Part shown: piece by piece, positions 21,501-24,852 of the stretch
How positions within the stretch are numbered: position 1 is the first letter of the stretch
Layout of the letters: every line of letters starts with the position of its first letter
Source: CAYPNP01 sp964412195
Lineage (GTDB): Bacteria > Acidobacteriota > JAAYUB01
DNA: 64,000 bases
Assembly (NCBI GenBank): GCA_964412195.1
Contig: CAYPNP010000019.1
Location: 20,654 to 84,653 of the forward strand
Direction: 5' to 3'
The notes under the pieces: model-generated
Database searches by the model: none
What the model saw: only the letters and a program-made list of their open reading frames with translations
What the model was told of the DNA's origin: nothing
Position numbers and translations under genes: made by a program

Positions 21501-23591
21501 TTCACCTGGGACGTGACCGGCCGCCTGCGGCAAGAGCACCGGATCACGCCGGCGGCGGGCGGTGAGCCTGAGCAAACCGAATTGATGGCGGAGTTCGGCT
21601 ACGACTACGCCGGCCGCCGGGTGCGCCACGACGGCCGCTTCGTGTTCCTGGGCGACGGCGCCGGCGGCCCCGGCGACCCGGTCCCGTCCGACACCCGCTT
21701 CTATGTCTATGACCAGCAGAGCTGCCTGGCCGAATACGCCCCCGACCCGGCCCAACCGGCGGATCCCTCGGCCCTGGTCAAGACCCGCCAGTATATTTAC
21801 GGCAGCGAGCTGATCTCCGCCGAATCTTGGATTGCCTCTGACCAGTCCCCCGCCCCCAAGTCCCAGGTCCCGTCTCCCAGTTCCCAGGCCCCAGGTCCCA
21901 GATCCCAATCCCCAGGTCCCAGTTCCGTCTTCTACCACCAGGACGCCCTCGGCTCCACCGTCAACCTGACCGCCGGTGGCGATGTCCCCGGCGGCCCCGC
22001 CGCCGGCGCCGTCACCGCGAGCTACCTCTACGACGCCTGGGGCAACTACCGCGAGCTGGACACCACCGACCCGGCCGACCCCGGCAATCCCCTGTTCGAC
22101 GCCACCCCCGACCTCGGCCCCGACGGCCTCTACGCCTGGGACTCCTACCTCTCCACCATCCAATTTGCTTTTGATCCGGCGAGCCTCGAGCTTCCAGCCC
22201 CGAGCCTCGCGGATTGGAACCGCTTCACCTACACCGGCCACGAATTCGACCCCGAGACGGGCCTCTACTACTTCAAGGCCCGCTTCTATGATCCCGAGCT
22301 GGGCCGGTTCTTCTCGGCGGATGAGGATCTGGGTGAATATTCAGTCCCTCCCAGCCTTCATCGCTTCACATTCTGCTTCAACAGCCCTCTCCGATACGTG
22401 GATTTTACGGGCCATAGCCCCTGGGACAGGATCCGACAGCTCATTCAGCAGGCTGCCAATTCACAAATCGGACTCCGGGTGCAAATGCTTACCTCGGGGA
22501 TGCGCACGTTGGATGCGAATTTGCGGCAACGATCGGCGGAGATGGGTCTCGGAGCAGCGGAGTCCTTGTCCAACATGGTCACCCAAGGAGGGACTGCCCG
22601 CGAGAAGGCCAAGTTCGTGGAAGCGGCCCGCCAGTATCGGAGCGGAGAAAGGAATCTCTTCAAGATCGCTTCCAGCGCAGAGAAAGCTGGGGACACAGCT
22701 CAAAAGGATTGGCGGACCGCAGAGGGCTACAGCCGAGCCAGGGAGATCTACGGCAAGACGGGCGATCTGAAACTCGCCCTCAAGGGCGGAGCCCAGTGGG
22801 GATTCTACAATGCCGGTCAATCAGTAATTCCCGCCGAAGAGTGGGAAGTGATCAGGGATTCCAATGCGACTTGGGATCAAAAGGTGGTTGCTTATGCCAG
22901 TGGAGCCGTGAAATGTGCTTCGATCGGCATGACCGTGCAACCTGTGGCGGGTGCTATCGCAGGCAGGATCACCTCCCGATTCGGCACCTCTGCCGCAGTG
23001 AATGCGGTGGAACGTGCGGCGGGAAGAGAAGTAACTGAAGTTTCTGGACGGGAAGTGGTGGTTGTTGCAGAAAAGGTAGAGGGAACTCCTGTTGGAAAAA
23101 CTGCCTCTGGTGTTTTTGAGAATGAGATTGTATCAAGTAATCCACCTGCAGTTGTCTCAGGAAGAGATATTATTGAACAGATGCGAGATGTGCGAGGGCG
23201 GTTTCTACCTAAGGAAGGAGGCGAACTACGTCCTGGAGGCCCATTCGAAGAACAAGTTGGAACCGTGCTTCACGAGATCAATCAAGATGTGGTTCACCAT
23301 ATCCGAATACGTACGGAAAGCGGAATAGTAGTTGAAGTGGATTATGCAAGCAGGAATCAGATTACGAGTACTTTAAAATTGACGGAGGCTAAGGGATCTG
23401 AGACAGCAGGATTTACGACAAATCAAAGATCTGGATATCCAGATATTCGAGAATCTGGGGGGACAGTCGTGGGTAGCGGATCAGAAGCTTTTCCAACAGG
23501 TATGAAAATACCTCCAACTCCGGTAAGGGTTATACGCCCCTCATTACTCGATCGTCTAACAAGAATGCGCCATGCCAGTGGAGGAAGATAA
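6513..23591 (+). CDS. Giant RHS/YD-repeat polymorphic toxin with C-terminal PD-(D/E)XK-like nuclease domain
   Basis: A 5692-residue protein. A hydrophobic signal/anchor (FLTLLCLLALGAAVLA) lies near residues 39-55. Three glucodextranase-type Ig repeats lie near 527-767, a carboxypeptidase-regulatory-like domain near 870-960, an in-frame foreign insertion at about 1239-1409, an SbsA-type Ig domain near 1675-1775, a Gly-Ser linker at 1841-1861, a beta-propeller-like region near 2416-2830, a DUF6531-like entry near 3108 and YD repeats from about 3210 to 5260. The RHS core GHEFDPETGLYYFKARFYDP is near 5242. The roughly 420-residue tail is AT-richer and ends in a domain with EVDYAS...LTEAKGS, a D-x(n)-ExK pattern typical of restriction-endonuclease-fold toxins. 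In RHS systems the YD shell encloses the toxin until delivery. The usual DPxGL release motif after the core is not obvious. Start ATG chosen for its GGAAGG site. Toxin fold assignment is by motif only. Confidence 0.85.
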   Translation: MARMNTKTQESLGEVARLRLQPPLRPGVSIRPGSGARAFLTLLCLLALGAAVLADRAWFPITRLSGTSSDGVLQLANPDAAPRTVSIWFCFPDQWLESTPIPLTLAPRTVLEKDLSALWQGLPVTPSGQPGFLVVDDPAGARALLVLPECPADFSLSKSGDSTLDSKQAEPELEKGQPGSRSGPYPIYPAAPSSQSWAVYQRAGTGTTTSLLLANPSAQPLTLALSVSGTDGQVLASGSLTLPAHGVQAVPVNDALFPGATLPASGIVRLDGGAPFLCRVFYRDDGVLLPVAAAPAAAGPSGHFVPEFSRFLRFGDGDRLLLANPGPQPLTVTVRQFNGGGWAMGSRSLTLAGGEFLVRSATELFSGNGWWGFDTYAVIEAPAGQTLLWSAVISGGRKAGRMVPGVLSAAAPSGEWLFAKTRLFQNVRLYNPHDHAVTITLSQYTSQGELWRSENFTLGPRERRIEWFGGPWDCFWDWFYNLSSLIRVESAEPVYAWSWMGDTGLAGAVPRWGMPAAGPDGPDEPAVAISSPADGAVLDASPATVTGTFSGPVARVFVNTVEASLSGSAFSAGIPLLPGENLLVARAETADGAAAEARVTVHFHPPLAVHIDLPADGAFVSGLSVDVSGRVSPWASGVTVNGLSAVVSGETFAVAGVPLAVGSNTLTAVADAPWGGSVQHSVTVVCDPAFGVAIASPSPDAWVTGLPVAVSGTASPSVQAVAVNGRPAVLSGGVFTAAVALAEGYGRAITATGSRSGETTTDQAIVNVDLNAPRVELRLPPAVMRGRVLEAVIEVSDEVDVSGVSLAVDGLPLAPPMALLPSAMSPGYFARWTVQVAVPLDAPSALVFQVTAEDPAGHRTEAEAPVTVIAPEATGAFVLGEAFRADSGLPLDDAPVSLCGGAAKTRSDLRGEYLLPVAPGPADVQIVRDGFLPVWRRVAAVDGVGTVALDARLLPVDSASATVGTAGGQLISSTVGYSLDVPSGSLSALTELRLTAMPPLALAQVLAPGWSPWGAADVQPWDAAFTVAARLTTPWVLPDDSEGRDWMLLRFDESRREWQRVEPLSYAKSAGSGTSAASDKRNGNGETAKRRNGASVPTVTGHRSSVGFSFDIVSGGQFVLAVADPPPTEPSEIPEIGEWLEPSFAVLDGEALEAAGEVHPEALPAGAGMVAVADLSLDADPPAPSGVVVSAMFRQAYTYSGSAGSGASDSLEGRRYVQDLLLYRLPGDDAKKVEAKFDETGDGRRETGDKNDSINQGIPDDHSDKGLQRLDRLAEGNGSGASGVQAGPKTAARGDLRFDQPDPAGRSIDSSQHRRRASPAPSSGIQPAPGDRPWQSGRIRHADDLGSEAGLSVGGGRGTARVGNDRDPAASSGTYPEPGQTSDPLTPVRKGSQHKDNWLLSPDSRLPTPVSISFPIAPIEEIPPALLSEGEIDVDILPDRENTRGVVASGPVTEVSDGCGGTATFGPAGLPDGAWVDFRPLDLSAVAPPAGSDLEPVAAFHLESSSPLPVDTAVALAAPATEADILSFYRVIRWGSEHLYAYACPAARQGGVVVSLSVPPGGTPLPTAFPGLASGGDFVLCRLSRAPVFAGGVVAGSPDLPAPEPAFTLVRSAACPVVSPVSMDGAWFLQTFADPGEPAEVTALDESHGLAATGSASWTAPWTYQPLALVLAPRVPAVAATEPWSGQIGVTLQPVLRITFDDEIVPASLQPGDLQLAGPQGSVSLGALRLDDDGRTVSAAPLRPLAPSTAYTVTVGPNVENRWGRPMAAAHSFSFTTAASTGGTGSGSGSSTADISITADLAAGTLTIRASACPIPPGGRLKVINMTTGEVRIFTSCPTAGSGGSGGSGGSGGSGGSGGSGDGLWLTISGSPYDDLTIVVETASGEQLALVRQPVISDPASGYTYVGPSGGTVSDPTGQVLLTIPPDALPHTVRVKLQHFPDTVPHPPLEGEATRYRFGGRVILESDYTGKTRKELELSFPAPSFAAEGSRFLAVSALEIPDDQGQPVTLQNAVVTATVRQGRVCHDCPPFSGLDLVSLTMDYFMVQGPWAFVAGRVVDTAGQGVGGAVVAAGSTFMAGQGATVANDGGGFTLLVTSAESNPVDLVPVRAYDPRTGRRGQSVAVGASNVLMEWQQFYPQARLYTAQVTISSDPAGEDRVPIELGPVEVEAGCCSETEFQVDTAATLIFRASHEVAPDRQIRFRLRTVEPCHYAAAKLVLSSGQELALAVETADGQDGGDVLTTQAVLPPQLGHIQLVIAAWDGANNTSSRSWDFQVVDNAGTIQPQPWRPFITRIQPADGATMVSCDVQPSIGFSEPVLLDDFLALLQQPNPPLRLVEAVSGDAVDIMVTAWGVYISQNVTYYTDLRIQPLSPLSPDAGYRLELDLAGCASIADTQQEALDTAGLPPTLTAGFHTFRPVSVFDETGNIAATDRVAVVGSFVFVLAEQNHPNPLQRSALQVWELPALSAPVKRLEAALPLHAMDLDVRLNEDRDYEVSLICAAGWEEFNSVLLSYRLSDSAIRSGDATGLSLEAAATLATPSMGATPVELARTGDDLYVAVTGLGVRALNLSRLRVRTSEAAARGREVLADALLPAKGLNFDEGELLTSPGQCLGLDWFTLQSHRFVAVADGSTTGTPSQPRQGLLSVVEDPQTAAPLPSVRPDEHPFLCAVEAIAPTVRIRQVLVRSVATYRWHGEEQTTPLILAVGDTPEFPTWLGVYQMALENEALRLRLMFEADLDRYALLAPSGDDFLLVADGSYASVRLGDFDAVGDQGPLAPWFALEGLYAGDAALADGLLFNARGREGLGVYALSALARLLGLDEPRVGEPIHTYRRHLPVVRQYEPGTIHVEGYRLVPGLKFHYEVIPADLAGDREEICFAGETGCLFTFPQAADSIGDSSTRHVYTQAVDIPSAEVGKEDPCQDFYHFGVKPAPVNGTVRVERQAGGGRYDPLVSSWPEAVALEELIDLYTPVVACRQEMVRGRQFCDPGQEAWQRQAAILQYRANFKTRLRTVSVCPPDRLDLPVHVKSCNFETMLGDVEILPLLGTPARVGLLDDLPALAAGVYYLRLDVEAVDYPGVADVFWVRLDVGEHSSRSAEIGKNYCQGVDLQEGYYLSQHTDLQLEDKGLPLELSRSWTSAAMHPDFGPLGEGWQASTRMMLLRDGGGDFLVQGGDGGGTRFRPQPDGTLRPERGIHASLVRDGDAYVLTTKSNKRYVFGSRTKDGIGNIAEHNLAYIDYMEDFDGNRLTWLYAADGLGRVTAVEHSSGSRLVFEYERSRFGWRIRTATLMSAAGDPGQSASYSYGECGELSRVELSGVPERPAGTQAGGPVRIEYGYTADTDPQARYRLATVSGPNPGNLLSIFYAGAGKTGARDAQDSRRVDRLLEGSQAEPPLTRFDYDFSTYGWQSGHTTVTDPRGYTDQYFFSADGFLSARRNALGKETAYTRWEGGCENLVARETQPDGRILVYSYDTRGNRVEETDTPAGGGTPAVTRAEYHPVFNIKTYEQTPLGTVRRWTLDAATGHVIGLTETAGGVSRTSAYEWTAGNLTAAVDPRGGRTVYEDHDRHGRPKRIVDPAGRISVQEWNDWGELTDARGPLGQETHTEYDAHHRPVRVQGTNGLTGGLSVMIEEALEYYPGGQLYRRVSGGEAAGPHLTETVLLDDRDQPQSTSVTFDDPLDGATVTISEHFIYDGNGNVVSRTDPEGREHTFTYDLLNQETGHWADGRQVSAQAYDEFGLKRKVAERDAYGRLRRFAYDGFGRRAWEILGPIGEHDRAPAAPPPDFAAAPVAGHFTRGWLYDLEGRVVAELDGAGSVRRFGYDGFGRKVVEETVLDAADPGRNLRTEWDYDPAGNPVEERDVVHGRIARFTYDAADRVLTRELDAAPGRAVPGGVELPYRWQYEYRDGESAANPDGGARVTEENLQSGVRRETLRDAAGRTWRERLVDGAHALDLVASTRHDAFGNPVESTDPEGRIIRFEYTPNGWQRRQTDAEGFQTVQEYTLDGRVREVRRQADRAGAWLAARFAYDALGRPLREERLRPGSDPEEWYALRAYNYGNYVDAGEPGAEWTDTDALGRTTTHREDASGRETARVLPPNGGQNPEERFGYDGAGRTAYAMDRRGWVTKSFYDAAGRLTELREACEQVALGGKMAAVVAGGAKAVRIHYLDPLNRRVEWDQADRATRVTLDALGREVARERLDVDASLYQPEEIPGVVAAGWENYLDVVLERKFYDSDGRVVLEADAVGSSTAYEYDGAGRLLRRTEGLHLAADGVTPEATAATAAWEYAYDRVGNVLYEYNPRLEALYPGRTHPYFHHEYSPRNERTATTDADELTTTTEYDGVGRKAGVVSPLGHRTAYAYDEQDRLTAVTQGAEAAPADQAATSYRYDDAGPVRWQVDANGHAVERIYDAWDRVTELRQWLLPVSEIPVLAGTSGSPAKRSPDPAGKGSPGPPAPERSLTSNDTNAIQYGKTSPAPRVSSLESRASNPDFLSWTSAYDASGNLTATVDPDGRRVDRTYDSLSRLSTESFAWPSADPTALPDVPLGHAYTYDVTDNLLQVVEEKDVRSDWAAAGAGVVSGPPGARRAVAYTTRYRYDGLDRLEEQTDGYWGRTARFAYDRTGSRTAMYFPGETPPLIPGQPPPTAPSAAYRYDAARRLSSVHRNNPATAKLTASNASAWSFGNGETAKRRTGAVWSAGFQPAGMECGDEARGQMMASVQMKQRRITALEPRGAFSPDTDASAGARPSRPHDAAVPRAVPGAWAPSAGTADTRPEAASYADSPTHPFTHSPSAKTADTPIASYEFFADGLVHRIHYANGVVATYAYRDNGWVESIELRDGNNELLSRYFYTYDPDGNRTQMAEVNATPARRAADPMWATPRETLYGYDHLGRLSWVKYPALGPDAPARRADYTYDLTGNRLTETEAELDGSGNPVRPIKQRTFAYNALNQVEFIRDALAPVRSVRYEYNLSGDTTAKIIGQLDASGQIVPGTEASRLHFTWDVTGRLRQEHRITPAAGGEPEQTELMAEFGYDYAGRRVRHDGRFVFLGDGAGGPGDPVPSDTRFYVYDQQSCLAEYAPDPAQPADPSALVKTRQYIYGSELISAESWIASDQSPAPKSQVPSPSSQAPGPRSQSPGPSSVFYHQDALGSTVNLTAGGDVPGGPAAGAVTASYLYDAWGNYRELDTTDPADPGNPLFDATPDLGPDGLYAWDSYLSTIQFAFDPASLELPAPSLADWNRFTYTGHEFDPETGLYYFKARFYDPELGRFFSADEDLGEYSVPPSLHRFTFCFNSPLRYVDFTGHSPWDRIRQLIQQAANSQIGLRVQMLTSGMRTLDANLRQRSAEMGLGAAESLSNMVTQGGTAREKAKFVEAARQYRSGERNLFKIASSAEKAGDTAQKDWRTAEGYSRAREIYGKTGDLKLALKGGAQWGFYNAGQSVIPAEEWEVIRDSNATWDQKVVAYASGAVKCASIGMTVQPVAGAIAGRITSRFGTSAAVNAVERAAGREVTEVSGREVVVVAEKVEGTPVGKTASGVFENEIVSSNPPAVVSGRDIIEQMRDVRGRFLPKEGGELRPGGPFEEQVGTVLHEINQDVVHHIRIRTESGIVVEVDYASRNQITSTLKLTEAKGSETAGFTTNQRSGYPDIRESGGTVVGSGSEAFPTGMKIPPTPVRVIRPSLLDRLTRMRHASGGR
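9759..9832 (+). repeat. Short-period repeat insertion inside the RHS coding sequence (8-nt then 7-nt units)
   Basis: About four and a half copies of the 8-nt unit CGGCGAAA (9759-9797) are followed after a short spacer by GGTCACC/GGTCGTC 7-nt units (9806-9832). They stay in the RHS reading frame and encode a low-complexity KRNGNGETAKRRNGAS stretch between normal beta-sandwich sequence. The same unit types occur between genes at 48366-48420. Confidence 0.6.
10226..10745 (+). mobile_element. 520-bp element: four-helix-bundle gene bounded by inverted heptamer arrays, inserted in frame in the RHS gene
   Basis: The left end (10226-10257) is CGAGACGGGAG followed by further GACGGGA heptamers. The right end (10714-10745) is CTCCCGA heptamers ending in CCCGTCTCG. 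The two 32-nt ends are inverted complements apart from three A/T positions, one per heptamer. Between them lies a complete four-helix-bundle gene on the same strand but in another frame. The RHS frame stays open across the whole insert and adds about 171 low-complexity residues between EAKFD and VSISFPIAP. No target duplication is obvious. A 7-bp hairpin (TGACTCC/GGAGTCA, 10666-10690) overlaps the end of the cargo gene. The architecture recalls intervening sequences of 23S rRNA, which carry the same protein family and have paired ends. Confidence 0.75.
10291..10668 (+). CDS. Four-helix-bundle protein, 23S rRNA intervening-sequence (IVS/S23, bAvd-like) family
   Basis: A 125-residue, helix-rich protein. 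The family signature is clear: YKDLIVWQKAMDLV near residue 8, then YGLTSQIRRAAVSIPANIAEG near 38-58 and LAELDTLMILAVKLGYL near 75-92. This is the classic pattern of the TIGR02436/PF05635 family, found as ORFs in 23S rRNA intervening sequences and related to the Avd accessory protein of diversity-generating retroelements. No reverse transcriptase is present here. Start ATG at 10291 follows AGGGG; an upstream in-frame ATG at 10264 is an alternative. The gene overlaps the giant RHS gene in a different frame and is wholly contained in the inverted-repeat-bounded element. The molecular role of the family is not established. Confidence 0.9.
   Translation: MTTQTKGYKDLIVWQKAMDLVPAVYKLARRLPREETYGLTSQIRRAAVSIPANIAEGQARRHRAEFSQHLGIARGSLAELDTLMILAVKLGYLSEADVELLGSAMIEIRRLLQGLIQSLDKQAIH
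12033..12094 (+). repeat. Tandem 9-nt repeat encoding a (Gly-Gly-Ser)n linker
   Basis: About seven copies of a GGCTCCGGC-like unit encode GGS repeats near residues 1841-1861 of the RHS protein. It is probably a flexible linker between an Ig-like domain and the next module, and could vary in length by slippage. Confidence 0.8.
19926..19976 (+). repeat. Heptamer array inside RHS YD-repeat region (copy 1)
   Basis: Degenerate 7-nt units of the CCCGAGT/CTCGAGC type form an in-frame proline/serine-rich insertion (PAPRVSSLESRASN) between two YD repeats. The paralogous site in the third RHS copy (29610-29680) carries a different array of CCCAGGT-type units. Confidence 0.6.
20553..20879 (+). repeat. 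Composite ~327-bp repeat insertion in RHS gene, copy 1
   Basis: It begins with 8-nt GGCGAAAC units and ends with 8-nt ATTCACCG/ATTCACCC units, whose reverse complement GGTGAATC matches the left unit at 6 of 8 positions. In between are small palindromes: GCGCCGGCTTCCAGCCGGC, a 76-bp GGAGTGCGGTGATGAGG-type unit (20619-20694), GGAGCGCGGCCGTCCCGTCC and CGCGCCGTCCCCGGCGCG. The insertion is in frame and lies between two YD repeats. Related copies lie at 25216 and 30231, and fragments lie between genes at 36530-36873 and 49706-49822. Confidence 0.7.
21630..22288 (+). repeat. 659-bp RHS core block identical to 26419-27077
   Basis: Line-by-line reading shows no difference between this block and 26419-27077 (offset 4789), down to the embedded heptamer array. 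Flanking YD repeats are much more diverged, so the block marks recent duplication or gene conversion. The identity stops inside the RHS core, just before the toxin-specific tails. Confidence 0.85.
21843..21924 (+). repeat. Heptamer array of CCCAGGT/CCCCAGT type inside RHS core
   Basis: About ten 7-nt units (TCCCAGG, CCCCAGG, TCCCAGA, TCCCAAT, CCCCAGG, TCCCAGT) encode a Ser/Pro/Gln-rich insert between ESWIASD and SVFYHQDALGS. It is identical in the second copy (26632-26713). The third copy has five CCCCGAG-type units here (31446-31483), and the fourth has no array. Confidence 0.7.
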
Positions 23592-24259
23592 TGAAGGAGA
23601 TACAACAGCAACTAATTGAACAGATATCAACTGTTCTGGAGCAATATAGATTTCGATATATTGCGTGTAGAGAGTTATTTGTCAATACCGTTGGTGAAAA
23701 ATCATTTCGTTTTCAAGTTCGGTGTCTCAGAGCAAAGGGAGGATTGCTAATCGAACCAGCCGTGGGCGTGCGAATTGAAGTTGTTGAAAAGATCTTCCAT
23801 CGTACATCAGGATTCGAGCCAGAGTATCAACAGTGGACTCCGACACTCGGGGCAGAAATCTGGCGCCTTGAAGGCGATCCAACCGCGTTTCAATATCCCC
23901 TGACCAGAACCGAAGATATAGCGGGTGTCGCGAAGCATCTAATAACCGATTTTCAAACAAAAGCACTTGATTACTATACTGAGTATTCATCTCTTCAGTC
24001 TATCGATCAGGTTCTGAACCACAATCCATCTGAGAAGACACCTCATCGAATGATGGAATGGTTACGGGCATCAACGGGTTTAATCGTCGCTCGTCTTGTG
24101 GATAGAAGAAATTATAATGAGCTAACGAACGTATATTTAAAGACACTACACAAACTCGATAGAGGATTCTATCTTCCCCAATTCACTGCGTTGATCAAGG
24201 ATTTACATGATGTTGAACCACTACCTAAATCGAGTTTGAATGATTGTCCTCGGGAGTAA
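23591..24259 (+). CDS. Candidate immunity protein for the main RHS toxin
   Basis: A 222-residue protein whose ATG shares one base with the TAA of the RHS gene (TAATG). No signal peptide or membrane segment is seen, which suggests a cytosolic protein. The N-terminal half has alternating strands (FRFQVRCLRAKGG, IEPAVGVRIEVVEKIF) of the kind seen in DUF4304-like immunity proteins, but the match is too weak to assign a family. Base composition is strongly AT-rich compared with the RHS core and matches the toxin tail, which indicates that toxin tip and immunity gene were acquired together. The role is inferred from position: immunity genes directly follow RHS toxin tips. Confidence 0.65.
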   Translation: MKEIQQQLIEQISTVLEQYRFRYIACRELFVNTVGEKSFRFQVRCLRAKGGLLIEPAVGVRIEVVEKIFHRTSGFEPEYQQWTPTLGAEIWRLEGDPTAFQYPLTRTEDIAGVAKHLITDFQTKALDYYTEYSSLQSIDQVLNHNPSEKTPHRMMEWLRASTGLIVARLVDRRNYNELTNVYLKTLHKLDRGFYLPQFTALIKDLHDVEPLPKSSLNDCPRE

Positions 24260-24520
24260 TGTGGACTTCTTCAAGAGGCTACAGAAATTGACCAAAAATG
24301 ATGGCCTCGTAATAAGTCACCCGGCCAGCGGGTAGGCGGCGGGGGGACAAACGATTGATCGGGACCGGCCGGAACCTATTCCGGCCGCAGTCCGGAGGCG
24401 GGTTCTCAAGATTCGGATCGGCTCTTTGAAAACTTCGTTCCAACAGCGGCCGAGAGGCGCCCAAACGGGATAAGGTAAATAATCTTTCGCACATTTGTGG
24501 GTGAGAAGGGGTAGTCTATT

Positions 24521-24544
24521 GTAATGCTCCCCATAAACTGGACA
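24521..24544 (+). mobile_element. Possible insertion-sequence end remnant
   Basis: The motif ATGCTCCCCATAAACTGGAC resembles the ends of many IS3-type elements (TGTCCCC-TAAACTGGACA). A very similar motif lies at 33665-33685, at another junction between RHS cassettes. No transposase reading frame is left at either site. Confidence 0.3.
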
Positions 24545-24791
24545 CGGGGATGAGGTGTTAAATGTGGACGACCGAGGCGAGGAAGATAGATAGAGCACTG
24601 AATGCGATCGCCGCGGAGCGGGGTCCTCAAGACGAAAGCAGGCGGTCCGCATTAATGACAACGCAGCCGGGGCATGTGGTGACGGGCGATGGTAACAATT
24701 CCGTTCTTCGCCCTTGTGCCCGGTTTCGATCCTTGACAACTGAATAGTCAGACGAGCTGATTCCAGAACGAAGACGACTTTCGGTAGACAA

Positions 24792-24822
24792 GAGTGGGGC
24801 GGGCAGCCCCACTCCATTTTTT
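24792..24822 (+). terminator. Rho-independent terminator just before the first orphan RHS tip
   Basis: A 9-bp perfect stem GAGTGGGGC/GCCCCACTC with a 5-nt loop is followed within two bases by six T residues. RHS homology of the orphan tip resumes at 24826, directly after it, so transcripts from upstream should stop before the orphan. Confidence 0.75.
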
Positions 24823-24852
24823 CCCTTTGACCGCAACGACAACCTGACGGAG

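Larger units (their letters stand above)
24260..24825. other. Junction region between first immunity gene and orphan RHS tip; no convincing gene
   Basis: It contains a 9-bp hairpin (CGGCCGGAA/TTCCGGCCG, 24366-24387), an IS-end-like motif at 24521-24544 and a rho-independent terminator at 24792-24822. A short open frame at 24562-24747 has no recognisable product. The region looks like debris left by cassette insertion. Confidence 0.45.

Noticed and set aside
24562..24747. Small 61-codon gene in the first cassette junction
   Set aside because: No recognisable family, no good ribosome-binding site, and it lies in a region of apparent junction debris.
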